From: Lachnospiraceae bacterium UBA3850
GTDB taxonomy: Bacteria > Bacillota > Clostridia > Lachnospirales > Lachnospiraceae
DNA length: 13,328 nucleotides
Assembly: GCA_002392655.1 (NCBI GenBank)
Contig: DGHK01000018.1
Span: forward strand, 1-13,328
Reading direction: 5' to 3'
Part shown: piece after piece, positions 1 through 7,318 of the stretch
Layout of the letters: each line of letters starts with the position of its first letter
How positions within the stretch are numbered: position 1 is the first letter of the stretch
The notes under the pieces: model-generated
The model's input: the letters and a program-made list of their open reading frames with translations, nothing else
Told to the model about the DNA's origin: nothing
Database searches by the model: none
Translations under genes and position numbers: made by a program

Positions 1-396
<396 letters not shown>

Positions 397-399
397 AAA

Positions 400-428
400 A
401 TTATATACTATGATTTAATCGTTGTAAA
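400..428 (-). promoter_or_regulatory. sigma-A promoter of gdhA
   Basis: Read on the minus strand, TTTACA (428-423) and a perfect TATAAT (405-400) are separated by exactly 17 bp, a near-consensus sigma-70/A promoter pointing at gdhA. Transcription should start around 391-396, leaving a 5' UTR of about 90-95 nt. The same UTR holds an inverted repeat that overlaps the ribosome-binding site, listed separately. Confidence 0.75.
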
Positions 429-520
429 TAAGAAAATTAAGTTTTTTTGACTTTTTATTAGTTTTTTTTAGTTTTATTCGTTTTTTTTATATTAAATTAA
501 TTTTATGTATACTGGTTAGT

Positions 521-1549
521 TTACATAACTTTAACAACTTCATCGACTACCTGTTTCATATGATCATCAACAAGACCAAAGTCCATCTCCTTGTAGCTCC
601 ATGCCGCTCTTCCTATTCCATACTTATCAAAGCAGCTGCATATAAGCTTATACCACTCAAGAGTATCCTCAGCCTTAGCCAGATTGATAACCCCGTACTC
701 GCCACAATACAAAGCAACATTTCTTTCATCCGCAACTCTTACTGCTTCTGCTATCAGATTTTCAAAATATTCCACCCCGATTATCTGAGTCGGATCATAT
801 CTGTCCATTCCCTCAGAAAACATACTGAGATTATCTGCTATATACTTATCGTAGTTACCATATGAATCATAAAATGGCATTCTGAATTCTGTATTCATTC
901 CCGCAACCCAGTATCCGCCCTGATGTGTAAAGATGAGCGGCTCATAGCAATGGAAATTATAAATGATATTATCATCATAAGGTGCCTTCAGATCCTTAAG
1001 TGCCTCTATACTATTGTTGTGATAACCACCAATAAGTATTCTGATATCAGGAGCAATCACTCTTATTCTTTCTATACACTTAGTTGATATACTGTTCCAT
1101 ATATCGCAGTAGTCCTTGTCAGTCACTTCGTTCAGGAGTTCAAAGCAGAGCATATCCCTGTATTTTCCGTATCTGGTGGAAAACTGTTCCCACAGCTTAT
1201 AAAATCTCTCCTGATACTCCTCATTATCAAAGAAGCCGCTTTCCTCTTCTCCCTTATCAAAGCTGAATCCAAATGTTTTGTGAAGGTCAAGTATCATATT
1301 CAGACCATACTTATTTGCCCAGTCAATAGCCTTCTGAATATATGCAAAGCCTTCCTCTTTATAATTACCGTTCTCATCCTCAACCAGGTCGTAATCAACG
1401 GGCACTCTTATATGGTCAAGCTTCCACCCGGCAATTACCTCTATATCCTTTTCTGTGATAAATGTATCATAGCGCTCCTTTGTATGATCACACTGTGAGA
1501 GCCATCCACCCAGATTAACTCCATGCATAAAGCCTTCAAGTTTTTTCAT
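521..1549 (-). CDS. GH5 family glycoside hydrolase (cellulase-like), predicted intracellular
   Basis: 342 residues from the ATG at 1549. Features of the GH5 (clan GH-A) beta/alpha barrel are visible in order: HGVNLGGWL near the N-terminus, IRVPVDY (Arg about 48), LLNEV with the probable acid/base Glu141, FHCYEP (His200, Tyr202), CGEYG with the probable nucleophile Glu284, and AAWSYK (Trp317) at the last strand. The family hydrolyses beta-1,4- or beta-1,3-linked glucans and related beta-glycosides; which substrate cannot be read from the sequence. There is no signal peptide, so it probably acts in the cytoplasm on imported oligosaccharides. An in-frame GTG at 1561 also exists, but it lies within the strong GGAGGTGG at 1552-1559, so the ATG at 1549 is the real start. 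It begins 14 nt after the stop of the GH16 gene and is almost certainly cotranscribed with it. Product confidence is high at family level, low at substrate level. Confidence 0.88.
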   Translation of the reverse strand: MKKLEGFMHGVNLGGWLSQCDHTKERYDTFITEKDIEVIAGWKLDHIRVPVDYDLVEDENGNYKEEGFAYIQKAIDWANKYGLNMILDLHKTFGFSFDKGEEESGFFDNEEYQERFYKLWEQFSTRYGKYRDMLCFELLNEVTDKDYCDIWNSISTKCIERIRVIAPDIRILIGGYHNNSIEALKDLKAPYDDNIIYNFHCYEPLIFTHQGGYWVAGMNTEFRMPFYDSYGNYDKYIADNLSMFSEGMDRYDPTQIIGVEYFENLIAEAVRVADERNVALYCGEYGVINLAKAEDTLEWYKLICSCFDKYGIGRAAWSYKEMDFGLVDDHMKQVVDEVVKVM

Positions 1550-1563
1550 ATCCACCTCCACAA

Positions 1564-3039
1564 TTAATCTTCAACTTTTTCTAATCTTACATTTCTTATA
1601 TGTATAGTAGCTGTCGAATTCTGTGCTCCCATATTAAACTCAACACGTCCCTTATCATCGGACTCATCTTCCATGTCAAACTCAAACTCAAAGGTCTGCC
1701 ATTCAGTTGTCAGATCAACCGGTGTATCAGGGAAATATCTGATCCAGTTTGCTGTCGGAGCTGTAACCGCCGGTTTCATCTGTCTTTCTTCATCAGCATA
1801 TGCTTCAAAGGATATCTTATACTTAGCTCCCTGCTCCATTGGCATCTCAGGCTGGACAAGCTGGATTGAATACTCTTCTCCACCTTCATCCTCTGTTGTA
1901 ATAGTTATCTCACCATTCTGAATAACCGCTTCACCCTTACCACCGTTCTGAGCCATAAACTTCCAGTCTACATCATCTGTCAGGTCCTCTGCCTCAGCAA
2001 AATCACCATTATGAACGAAGTTTCCTGTCTCGTCAGCCTCTCTCATCTCAAGAACCTTTACAGGCTTCTCAACATTTTCATCATAATTGTCCTTCTGGAA
2101 ATATCTGACATAATCAACTCTCATCTGAGCCTTTTCGTCAAATGTAGTTGTTTCGTCAGGATCTCCCGGCCAGTCGCCACCGACTGCAACATTAAGTATT
2201 ACATGGAACGGCTGATCAAACGGTGCCGGATAAGTCTTCTCTTTTCCACCCGGCCACTTTGAAAACCAGTCATTTGTCTCAAAGAACTGTTCTCCATCAA
2301 CATACCACTTGATAAGACCCGGCTCCCATTCTATTGCAAATACATGATAATCGTTAGAAAAATCGCCATCTTTAAGAGTATATGTACCCTGATTCTGATT
2401 ATGCGGCTCACCGTAATGAAGTGTACCATAGGTAGTTCCGATGTTATCTCCGAGAACCTCAGCGATATCTATCTCACCGCACTTAGGCCACTGACCGTAA
2501 TAATCCTCATCCTGAGGCATCATCCAGAACGCAGGAAGGAAGCCCTTTCCCTGAGGAAACTTAATTCTTGCTTCTATCCAGCCATACTTAATATCATGCT
2601 TATTCTGTGTGTTTACACGTCCGGAATAGTATTTTACATCTCCGTTTTCATCCTCTGTTTTTACAGGCTGGATAATAAGCTCACCGTCCTTTACATACGC
2701 ATAGTCTGCACTTGGAACATACGCCTGAAGCTCATGGTTTACCCATCCAACCTTATGCTTCTCCCTATTCCAGTCATCTTCGGAAAGCTCGGTTCCATTA
2801 AACTCATCATGCCACACAAGCTTAAAGCCTTCAGGTGCTTCAATCTCATCCTCTGATACATCAGTTGCACTTGTGTCAGTTGCCTCTTCGACCTCTGCAT
2901 CATTATCAGTAGACTGTGAAACAATCTCAGTTTTTTCTTCCTTAGAAGTTTCCTTCTTATCTCCGCAGCCAGTCACTGCCGACAAAAGCATCATAGAAGA
3001 TAAGATAATAGCAAAGCTTTTACTCACTCTCTTTCTCAT
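1564..3039 (-). CDS. GH16 beta-glucanase (laminarinase/lichenase-like) lipoprotein with C-terminal CBM4/9-like domain
   Basis: 491 residues from the ATG at 3039, preceded by GGAGGGG at 3044-3050; this choice puts a lipoprotein signal peptide at the N-terminus (MRKRVSKSFAIILSS, lipobox VTGC with Cys25). An acidic, Ser/Thr-rich linker (about 26-66) follows, as expected for a protein anchored to the outer membrane face. The GH16 domain spans about 67-316 and carries the family signature GEIDIAE: nucleophile Glu189, Asp191, acid/base Glu194. Flanking aromatic substrate-binding segments (WHDEFNG, FWMMP, HVFAIEWEP, NVAVGGDWPG, VDYVRYFQ) are all present. Residues about 340-487 resemble a CBM4/9 beta-sandwich (NFVHNGDF near its start, IRNVRLEKVED at its end). 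It should cut beta-1,3 or mixed-linkage beta-1,3/1,4-glucans at the cell surface. The neighbours are a GH5 enzyme downstream and a two-component system upstream. Confidence 0.92.
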   Translation of the reverse strand: MRKRVSKSFAIILSSMMLLSAVTGCGDKKETSKEEKTEIVSQSTDNDAEVEEATDTSATDVSEDEIEAPEGFKLVWHDEFNGTELSEDDWNREKHKVGWVNHELQAYVPSADYAYVKDGELIIQPVKTEDENGDVKYYSGRVNTQNKHDIKYGWIEARIKFPQGKGFLPAFWMMPQDEDYYGQWPKCGEIDIAEVLGDNIGTTYGTLHYGEPHNQNQGTYTLKDGDFSNDYHVFAIEWEPGLIKWYVDGEQFFETNDWFSKWPGGKEKTYPAPFDQPFHVILNVAVGGDWPGDPDETTTFDEKAQMRVDYVRYFQKDNYDENVEKPVKVLEMREADETGNFVHNGDFAEAEDLTDDVDWKFMAQNGGKGEAVIQNGEITITTEDEGGEEYSIQLVQPEMPMEQGAKYKISFEAYADEERQMKPAVTAPTANWIRYFPDTPVDLTTEWQTFEFEFDMEDESDDKGRVEFNMGAQNSTATIHIRNVRLEKVED

Positions 3040-3171
3040 GTTACCCCTCCATAATGATAAATCATAAAATATATCCATTATCATTATAAGGTCTGCCCAC
3101 GGAAAAATATATCGTTTTCATTACCTATTATATAATAATGTTTACTTATCTTTTTTATCTACTCTATTTAT
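3040..3171 (-). promoter_or_regulatory. HK-GH16 intergenic region with possible glucanase promoter
   Basis: This 132-bp gap is the longest in the minus-strand run from the UBA-like gene to GH5, so the glucanase pair may have its own promoter. On the minus strand a perfect TATAAT occurs at 3088-3083, about 45 nt before the GH16 start, but no good -35 lies 16-18 bp upstream of it, which suggests an activator-dependent promoter or chance. A 12-bp AT palindrome (TATTATATAATA) and a tandem 13-bp repeat next to the kinase stop codon are also here. No GC-rich terminator is seen, so read-through from the kinase gene remains possible. Confidence 0.35.
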
Positions 3172-3178
3172 CTACTCT
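3154..3178. repeat. tandem 12-bp direct repeat across the histidine kinase stop codon
   Basis: TTTATCTACTCT occurs twice (3154-3165 and 3167-3178) with one base between, so the period is 13. On the coding strand the second copy contains the kinase stop (GAG TAG) and the first repeats GAGTAG just downstream. It looks like a small slippage duplication; no function is implied. Confidence 0.7.
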
Positions 3179-4476
3179 TTTTCATCAAACACAATTCTAA
3201 TCCTGGTTCCGATTTCCTTACGTGAAACTATCTCAAAATGACCATCATGCTTATCAACTATCCACTTGGCAATCGAGAGTCCCAGTCCGGTTCCCTGAAC
3301 CTTTCTGGTGTCATCAGCTCTGTAGAACCTCTCGAACATATGCTTGACATCAACCTCGGCCATACCGATTCCGCTGTCCTGAACCTGAATATACGGACAC
3401 CTTACCTTTCCTATATATGTTCCATCTCCGGACAAAGTACCTTCCTCATTCTTTTCCATAGTTCCAACAGCAAAAACTATCTCGTCACCTTCCTTGGTAT
3501 ACTTTGCAGCATTGTCGACCAGAATTCTCATCGCCTGCTTTATCATAGATGCATCAGCCGTTATATGTATATCTACATTTGGTTCATTATATTTATAGAT
3601 ATGCTTCTCATCTATCATAAGTGACTCTTCATATATCTCTCTCATCACTTCATTAAGTGATACATCCTCTTTTTTCATTTCTGTGCGGCCGGCATCTCCT
3701 CTCGCAAGGAAAAGCAGCTGCTCTACCAGATGATTCATATGATCAGACTCATTCTTGATTGCTGTTATGGACTCATCAAGAATCTCTTCATCCTCCTTGC
3801 CCCATCTGTCCAGCATATTTGCATAGCCCTGGATAACAGCAATAGGTGTTCGAAGCTCATGCGACGCATCATTAACGAATCTGGTCTGTTGCAGATAGGT
3901 CTCATGCATCCTCGCAAGCATGTTGTTCATTGCCGCTTCTATTCCTTCAAGCTCCTTATCATCCAGCTTCATCTTTTGGGTCTGCTCAGGAGAGATATGC
4001 TCGATAGCATTTTCTATAGTATGATACTTACTTTCATCAAATGATATACGGCTTATCTCCTCGGCCTTTATCGCCATATCATTTATGGGTTTCAGAGTCT
4101 TCTTGATCTTCTTGTACTCTCCGAAGTACGCAAGTGCAATATTCAAAAAATGAAAGAACATAGAGATGCCGACTACGCACATAATTAGAATAAATGCTTT
4201 AAATGCATTTACTACCATCTCATCGCCATCTGTAGTTTTAACTATGTACTTTAAACTATCAAAACCATCGCCGTGAGTGGTAAATCGTCTCTCATAGTTA
4301 AATCCGATCTTTCCGAAATGTGTCCACTCCTCGGTAATTATCCACATAAAAGAAAGAGCTATAAAAAGAAAAATGTCCGTAGCTAAGAACAGGCCCAGTT
4401 TTTTTCTGATCATCTGGCCATGAATCTTATTAGCTATGGACGTCATTTCCTTTGATTCTTGTACTTTTTTACTCAT
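3172..4476 (-). CDS. sensor histidine kinase (two-TM, HisKA/HATPase)
   Basis: 434 residues. A first membrane segment (about 28-47) and a second (about 92-117) enclose a short extracytoplasmic sensor loop of about 45 residues rich in charged and aromatic residues. A HAMP-like linker (about 118-192) and the dimerisation/phosphoacceptor helix FVNDASHELRTP (His206) follow. ATP-binding boxes are all present: N-box DNAAKYT (Asn322), G1 DSGIGM (Asp367), F-box FERFYR and G2 GTGLGLS (395-401). It should autophosphorylate on His206 and pass the phosphate to the response regulator encoded 30 nt upstream. Only a weak ribosome-binding site (GGAAAG) precedes the chosen ATG, so expression may depend on coupling to that gene. 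The ligand is unknown; the adjacent glucanase genes make a glucan-derived sugar or cell-envelope signal plausible, but this is inference. Confidence 0.95.
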   Translation of the reverse strand: MSKKVQESKEMTSIANKIHGQMIRKKLGLFLATDIFLFIALSFMWIITEEWTHFGKIGFNYERRFTTHGDGFDSLKYIVKTTDGDEMVVNAFKAFILIMCVVGISMFFHFLNIALAYFGEYKKIKKTLKPINDMAIKAEEISRISFDESKYHTIENAIEHISPEQTQKMKLDDKELEGIEAAMNNMLARMHETYLQQTRFVNDASHELRTPIAVIQGYANMLDRWGKEDEEILDESITAIKNESDHMNHLVEQLLFLARGDAGRTEMKKEDVSLNEVMREIYEESLMIDEKHIYKYNEPNVDIHITADASMIKQAMRILVDNAAKYTKEGDEIVFAVGTMEKNEEGTLSGDGTYIGKVRCPYIQVQDSGIGMAEVDVKHMFERFYRADDTRKVQGTGLGLSIAKWIVDKHDGHFEIVSRKEIGTRIRIVFDEKE

Positions 4477-4506
4477 ATTTTTATTCTTTCCGAAAGTATT
4501 TTTCTA

Positions 4507-5229
4507 TCACTCAGACTTGATCACATATCCAACGCCACGAACAGTCTGGATCATTTTAATGTTATATACCTCGTCAATTTTTGATCTTAGATATCTCACA
4601 TATACATCTATTACATTTGTTTCACCCAAATAATCATAACCACATACTCTCTCCAGAAGAGTATCCCTGGATAGAACTATATCCATATTTTCAAGCAGTG
4701 TTCTGAGCATAACAAATTCTCTGTTCGTGAGTTCTATCTCATGACCATCATATTTAACACTATGTCTGTTAATATCCATCTCAAGCTTCTGCCATACAAG
4801 AACCCCTTCTCTTTGTCCTGCTGAATCAGATGGGGAATTTACCGCAGCTGCACTGCCAGCCATCGCAGCACGCAGCTTCAGAGTAACTCTGATACGAGCC
4901 AGCAGTTCTTCTATGGCAAAAGGTTTTGTTATATAATCAATGGCACCCGCATCAAGTCCGGACACTTTGTCCATGACTGCGTCACGCGCAGTCAGGAGTA
5001 TGACAGGTGTATCCTTCTCTTTATGCAGACGCCTCAAAACTTCAAGTCCGTTTAATTCCGGAAGCATTATATCCAAAAGTATCAGGTCATAATCATTACT
5101 TGTAGCCATTTCAAGTGCAGTTCTACCATCCATGGCCTTATCCACACGGTAACCCTCGTGCTTAAGTTCAAGCTCCGTAAACCTCGCAAGCTTTTCTTCA
5201 TCTTCTACTATTAGAATATATGCTTCCAT
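4507..5229 (-). CDS. OmpR/PhoB-family response regulator
   Basis: 240 residues. The receiver domain (1-120) has acidic-pocket residues in ILIVEDEE (Glu9, Asp10), phosphoacceptor Asp53 in LLDIMLP, Thr80 in LLTARD and Lys102 in TKPF, i.e. the full catalytic set. A Ser/Ala-rich linker (about 121-140) leads to a winged-helix DNA-binding domain (about 145-240) with the family motifs ELTNREFVMLRTLLEN, the GYDYLGETNVIDVYVRYLRSK recognition-helix region and IQTVRGVGYVI. It is the cognate partner of the kinase that starts 30 nt after its stop. An AAGGGA ribosome-binding site sits about 9 nt before the ATG. Likely targets are its own operon and perhaps the downstream glucanase genes; no operator could be assigned from sequence alone. 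Confidence 0.95.
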   Translation of the reverse strand: MEAYILIVEDEEKLARFTELELKHEGYRVDKAMDGRTALEMATSNDYDLILLDIMLPELNGLEVLRRLHKEKDTPVILLTARDAVMDKVSGLDAGAIDYITKPFAIEELLARIRVTLKLRAAMAGSAAAVNSPSDSAGQREGVLVWQKLEMDINRHSVKYDGHEIELTNREFVMLRTLLENMDIVLSRDTLLERVCGYDYLGETNVIDVYVRYLRSKIDEVYNIKMIQTVRGVGYVIKSE

Positions 5230-5274
5230 AAAATAATCCCTTTTCTTTATAGTTTTATTATTGACATGGCTTAA

Positions 5275-5805
5275 TTACTCAACAACATCTTCCTTTGCTC
5301 TCTCTGCCATATCAGACGCTTTATCAAACATCTGGTTGATATTATCGGAATTGTTTTTTCCTACTATAGAATATCTGCACTCACAGAAGAGTGATATTAC
5401 AATCGCTACTACAGCCAGTGGAAATGCTGCAAGTAAGAGAAGTAATGAAAGAAGAAGTGGAATCTTAAATATCTGCTCTCCCCTTCGTGTGATCTTCAGC
5501 GAATTATTTACTGTATATCTGAAGAACTTCTTAAGTCCTCTTCCCAGGTCTGATGCAAAACTCTTCTCATCAGTATTCTCACTTCTCTCTACTGCGAGAT
5601 TAACATCGTTATAATTATTAGCAGCTTGTCCGGCTCCGTATGTACTGTATGATACTGTTTCCGGCTTCTTTACCTTGCCCTGCTTCTCAAGTGCGATCAT
5701 AGCATCGAGCATATCTCCATTTGCTTCCTCAAGTGCCTGCTTTGCATCCTCGTATGAAACATTTGCCTTCTGTACAAGCTTCTCAACCTTTTCAAAGTTA
5801 TCCAT
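5275..5805 (-). CDS. small membrane protein with N-terminal UBA-like domain and DUF4342-like region
   Basis: 176 residues. Residues 1-42 (MDNFEKVEKLVQKANVSYED onward, ending AMIALEKQGK) form a three-helix UBA/TS-N-like fold of the type found at the start of elongation factor Ts and in DUF4342 proteins. A polar linker (45-85) precedes a basic segment (GRGLKKFFRY), the phrase LKITRRGEQIFKIPL and one long hydrophobic stretch (about 114-141) ending CECRYSIV, which matches the DUF4342 pattern (positively charged strand, then a conserved IPL and a membrane segment). The C-terminal tail (145-176) is charged and cytoplasmic or peripheral. It is the first gene of the minus-strand run, 45 nt upstream of the response regulator, with AGAGGT as ribosome-binding site. 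Association with two-component genes suggests an accessory or envelope-stress role, but the function of the family is not known to me. Confidence 0.85.
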   Translation of the reverse strand: MDNFEKVEKLVQKANVSYEDAKQALEEANGDMLDAMIALEKQGKVKKPETVSYSTYGAGQAANNYNDVNLAVERSENTDEKSFASDLGRGLKKFFRYTVNNSLKITRRGEQIFKIPLLLSLLLLLAAFPLAVVAIVISLFCECRYSIVGKNNSDNINQMFDKASDMAERAKEDVVE

Positions 5806-6003
5806 AATATTTACCTCTTTCTTTCATAAATGATTTCACATAACAATTCATATTTATGTGCTTATTTCCTTTTGACAACTCATATGATAGTCTTAATAAA
5901 TAAAATAATCTTTTATGAAAGATTAAAATAAAATTAAAAAATCAGATTATATGATAATTCAAAGCACATTATATAATAAAATAGCTGATTTTTCACATTA
6001 TTT
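5806..6003. other. divergent intergenic region between UBA-like gene and reverse transcriptase
   Basis: AT-rich region of about 200 bp from which both flanking genes must be transcribed. TTGACA lies at 5872-5877 (plus) and TTGTCA overlaps it at 5878-5873 (minus), so a -35-like element is present on each strand, though matching -10 elements are poor. Two stem-forming repeats are visible: AATCTTT-TATG-AAAGATT at 5907-5924, and AAAAATCAG (5937-5945) with CTGATTTTT (5985-5993). A further copy-like match, TTTCATAAA at 5822-5830, is complementary to TTTATGAAA at 5912-5920. No ORF with a ribosome-binding site was found. Confidence 0.5.
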
Positions 6004-6004
6004 A

Positions 6005-6013
6005 TGGTAAAAT
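6005..6013 (+). promoter_or_regulatory. possible extended -10 promoter of the reverse transcriptase gene
   Basis: TGGTAAAAT is an extended -10 (TGN followed by TAAAAT, one mismatch from TATAAT). The -35 position (about 5986-5991, TGATTT) is weak, as is tolerated with an extended -10. Transcription would start near 6020, leaving about 35 nt of leader before the ATG at 6055. If real, the ATG at 6004 is part of the promoter and cannot be the translation start. Confidence 0.4.
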
Positions 6014-6054
6014 GTCTTCCCGAGTATATTTTTCCGAAGTTTGAGGTATGCAGT

Positions 6055-7275
6055 ATGATATTTGACGATATGTTAAAAACAGAAAATAAGGACGGCTTTA
6101 TAGAGAAAACCGGAAGCAAATATAATTATGATAAAGATTTTTTTGCCATAACTAAGGATTATATCTATTCCGATCAGTTTGATGAGGACGTCATGAGACT
6201 CAAAAATGGCGACTACTTCTTTGAGCTTCCCAGATGCCTGCTCATTAAAAAGAGCAGATCAAACAGAAGAAGAAGAGTTTTTGTGTTTGAAGATCATAAC
6301 AAGATCATTCTTCAGTTTTTAAATTATATGCTCATTCGTAAGTACGATCATATGTTTACTGATGACCTATACTCTGCCAGGATTAAAAGCCGAAATCTAA
6401 GTCTTTTTGCAAGACTGAAGCGTCTTGATCCTCATCGGGAGTACTATGTAGTCAAGTCTGATATTCACAGATACAGCGAATCAATCGATGCAAAATCACT
6501 TGAGAAACAGCTTAGAGATTTTTGTAAGGGCGACGATGAATTTATAGATTTTATTGTCTGGCTCATCACAAGAAATAAGTATTACTTAAATGGTCAGATT
6601 GTTGAAGGCTATACATCTGTAATGGGTGGAAACCCTACAGCCGGTTTCTTCTACAACGTTAATCTGATGAACGTCGACAAGCTGATGGCCGACAAGGGCC
6701 TTCTTTACTGTAGATATTCCGATGATATCTGTCTGGTATGCAGAAGCAAGGAGGAAGCTGAAGCAAATATGCAGCTCCTTACAGATGAGCTTGGCAAGCT
6801 CAATCTTGAGTTCAACCAGGAAAAGTCTGCCATCATTAAGCCGGGCGAGGATTTAGATCTTCTCGGAATTAAATTTGCAGACGGCTATACTGATATAGCA
6901 AACAACACATTCAGCAAAGTTACAAATAAGTTCAAGCATAGAGCCAACAGCCTGAACAGATCAGTCAGAAAGGGCAAGCTAAACAGAGAACAGGCTGCGG
7001 AAATCATGTCTAGAATAATACATGGATATTTCTATGGAAATGAGAAAAATGCAGACGAAAACGGTCATGTTCATAAGTGGATAGACCGCTTCTTCCCTGT
7101 TATTACTTCAACAGACAGACTCAAGCTTATCGACGAGGTAGCTGAGAATTGTATACGTTTCGTCGGAACAGGTCGTAAAACAAATGCCAAGTACAGAGTA
7201 ACATATACTGACATCAAACAGATGGGCTTTGTTCCACTTGTTTACACTTATTACCACAGAAATAAAGAAATATAG
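6055..7275 (+). CDS. free-standing reverse transcriptase, unclassified group
   Basis: 406 residues from the ATG at 6055, chosen because GAGGT (6043-6047) lies 7 nt upstream; an earlier in-frame ATG at 6004 has no ribosome-binding site and overlaps a likely -10. RT motifs in order: fingers segment LPRCLLIKK with a basic patch (SRSNRRRR), IILQFLNYMLIRKYDHMF (RT2-like), motif A VVKSDIHRYSESID (catalytic Asp136), RT4 motif MGGNPTAGFFYN at about 190-201, active site YSDD (221-224, catalytic Asp223/224), the EFNQEKSAII segment, and LLGIKF (about 269-274) of RT7. The basic C-terminal region (about 290-406) ends in KYRVTYTDIKQMGFVPLVYT and probably forms the thumb. No group II intron maturase HNH/endonuclease domain is present, and the retron-typical NAxxH and VTG motifs are not seen. 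Together with the adjacent structured RNA it is the only plus-strand gene here, between two minus-strand operons. All metal ligands are intact, so an active polymerase is likely; the biological role is unknown. Confidence 0.9.
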   Translation: MIFDDMLKTENKDGFIEKTGSKYNYDKDFFAITKDYIYSDQFDEDVMRLKNGDYFFELPRCLLIKKSRSNRRRRVFVFEDHNKIILQFLNYMLIRKYDHMFTDDLYSARIKSRNLSLFARLKRLDPHREYYVVKSDIHRYSESIDAKSLEKQLRDFCKGDDEFIDFIVWLITRNKYYLNGQIVEGYTSVMGGNPTAGFFYNVNLMNVDKLMADKGLLYCRYSDDICLVCRSKEEAEANMQLLTDELGKLNLEFNQEKSAIIKPGEDLDLLGIKFADGYTDIANNTFSKVTNKFKHRANSLNRSVRKGKLNREQAAEIMSRIIHGYFYGNEKNADENGHVHKWIDRFFPVITSTDRLKLIDEVAENCIRFVGTGRKTNAKYRVTYTDIKQMGFVPLVYTYYHRNKEI

Positions 7276-7318
7276 AAAACACACTTGACAAAATCGATAC
7301 ATACTATATAATACCACT
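7276..7318 (+). other. short spacer between RT stop and ncRNA start
   Basis: Apart from the promoter at 7285-7312 this 43-nt spacer shows no hairpin plus T-tract, so RT transcripts may read through into the ncRNA, adding to transcripts from the dedicated promoter. Confidence 0.5.
7285..7312 (+). promoter_or_regulatory. consensus sigma-A promoter for the non-coding RNA downstream of the RT
   Basis: TTGACA (7285-7290) and TATAAT (7307-7312) are both perfect hexamers with 16 bp between. It begins 10 bp after the RT stop codon and points away from the RT gene towards a region with no plausible plus-strand protein gene, so it should drive a dedicated small RNA starting at about 7316-7320. Confidence 0.85.

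Noticed and set aside
1550..1561. GTG start for the GH5 protein at 1561 (adding four residues)
   Set aside because: Those codons are the GGAGGTGG ribosome-binding site of the ATG at 1549.
2344..2856. Long plus-strand reading frame antisense to the GH16 gene
   Set aside because: No family resemblance and no ribosome-binding site; GH16 catalytic motifs on the other strand are unambiguous.
3040..3084. Upstream start at 3084 for the GH16 protein (adding 15 residues)
   Set aside because: It would put a non-signal sequence ahead of the lipoprotein signal peptide and include the GGAGGGG ribosome-binding site within the coding region.
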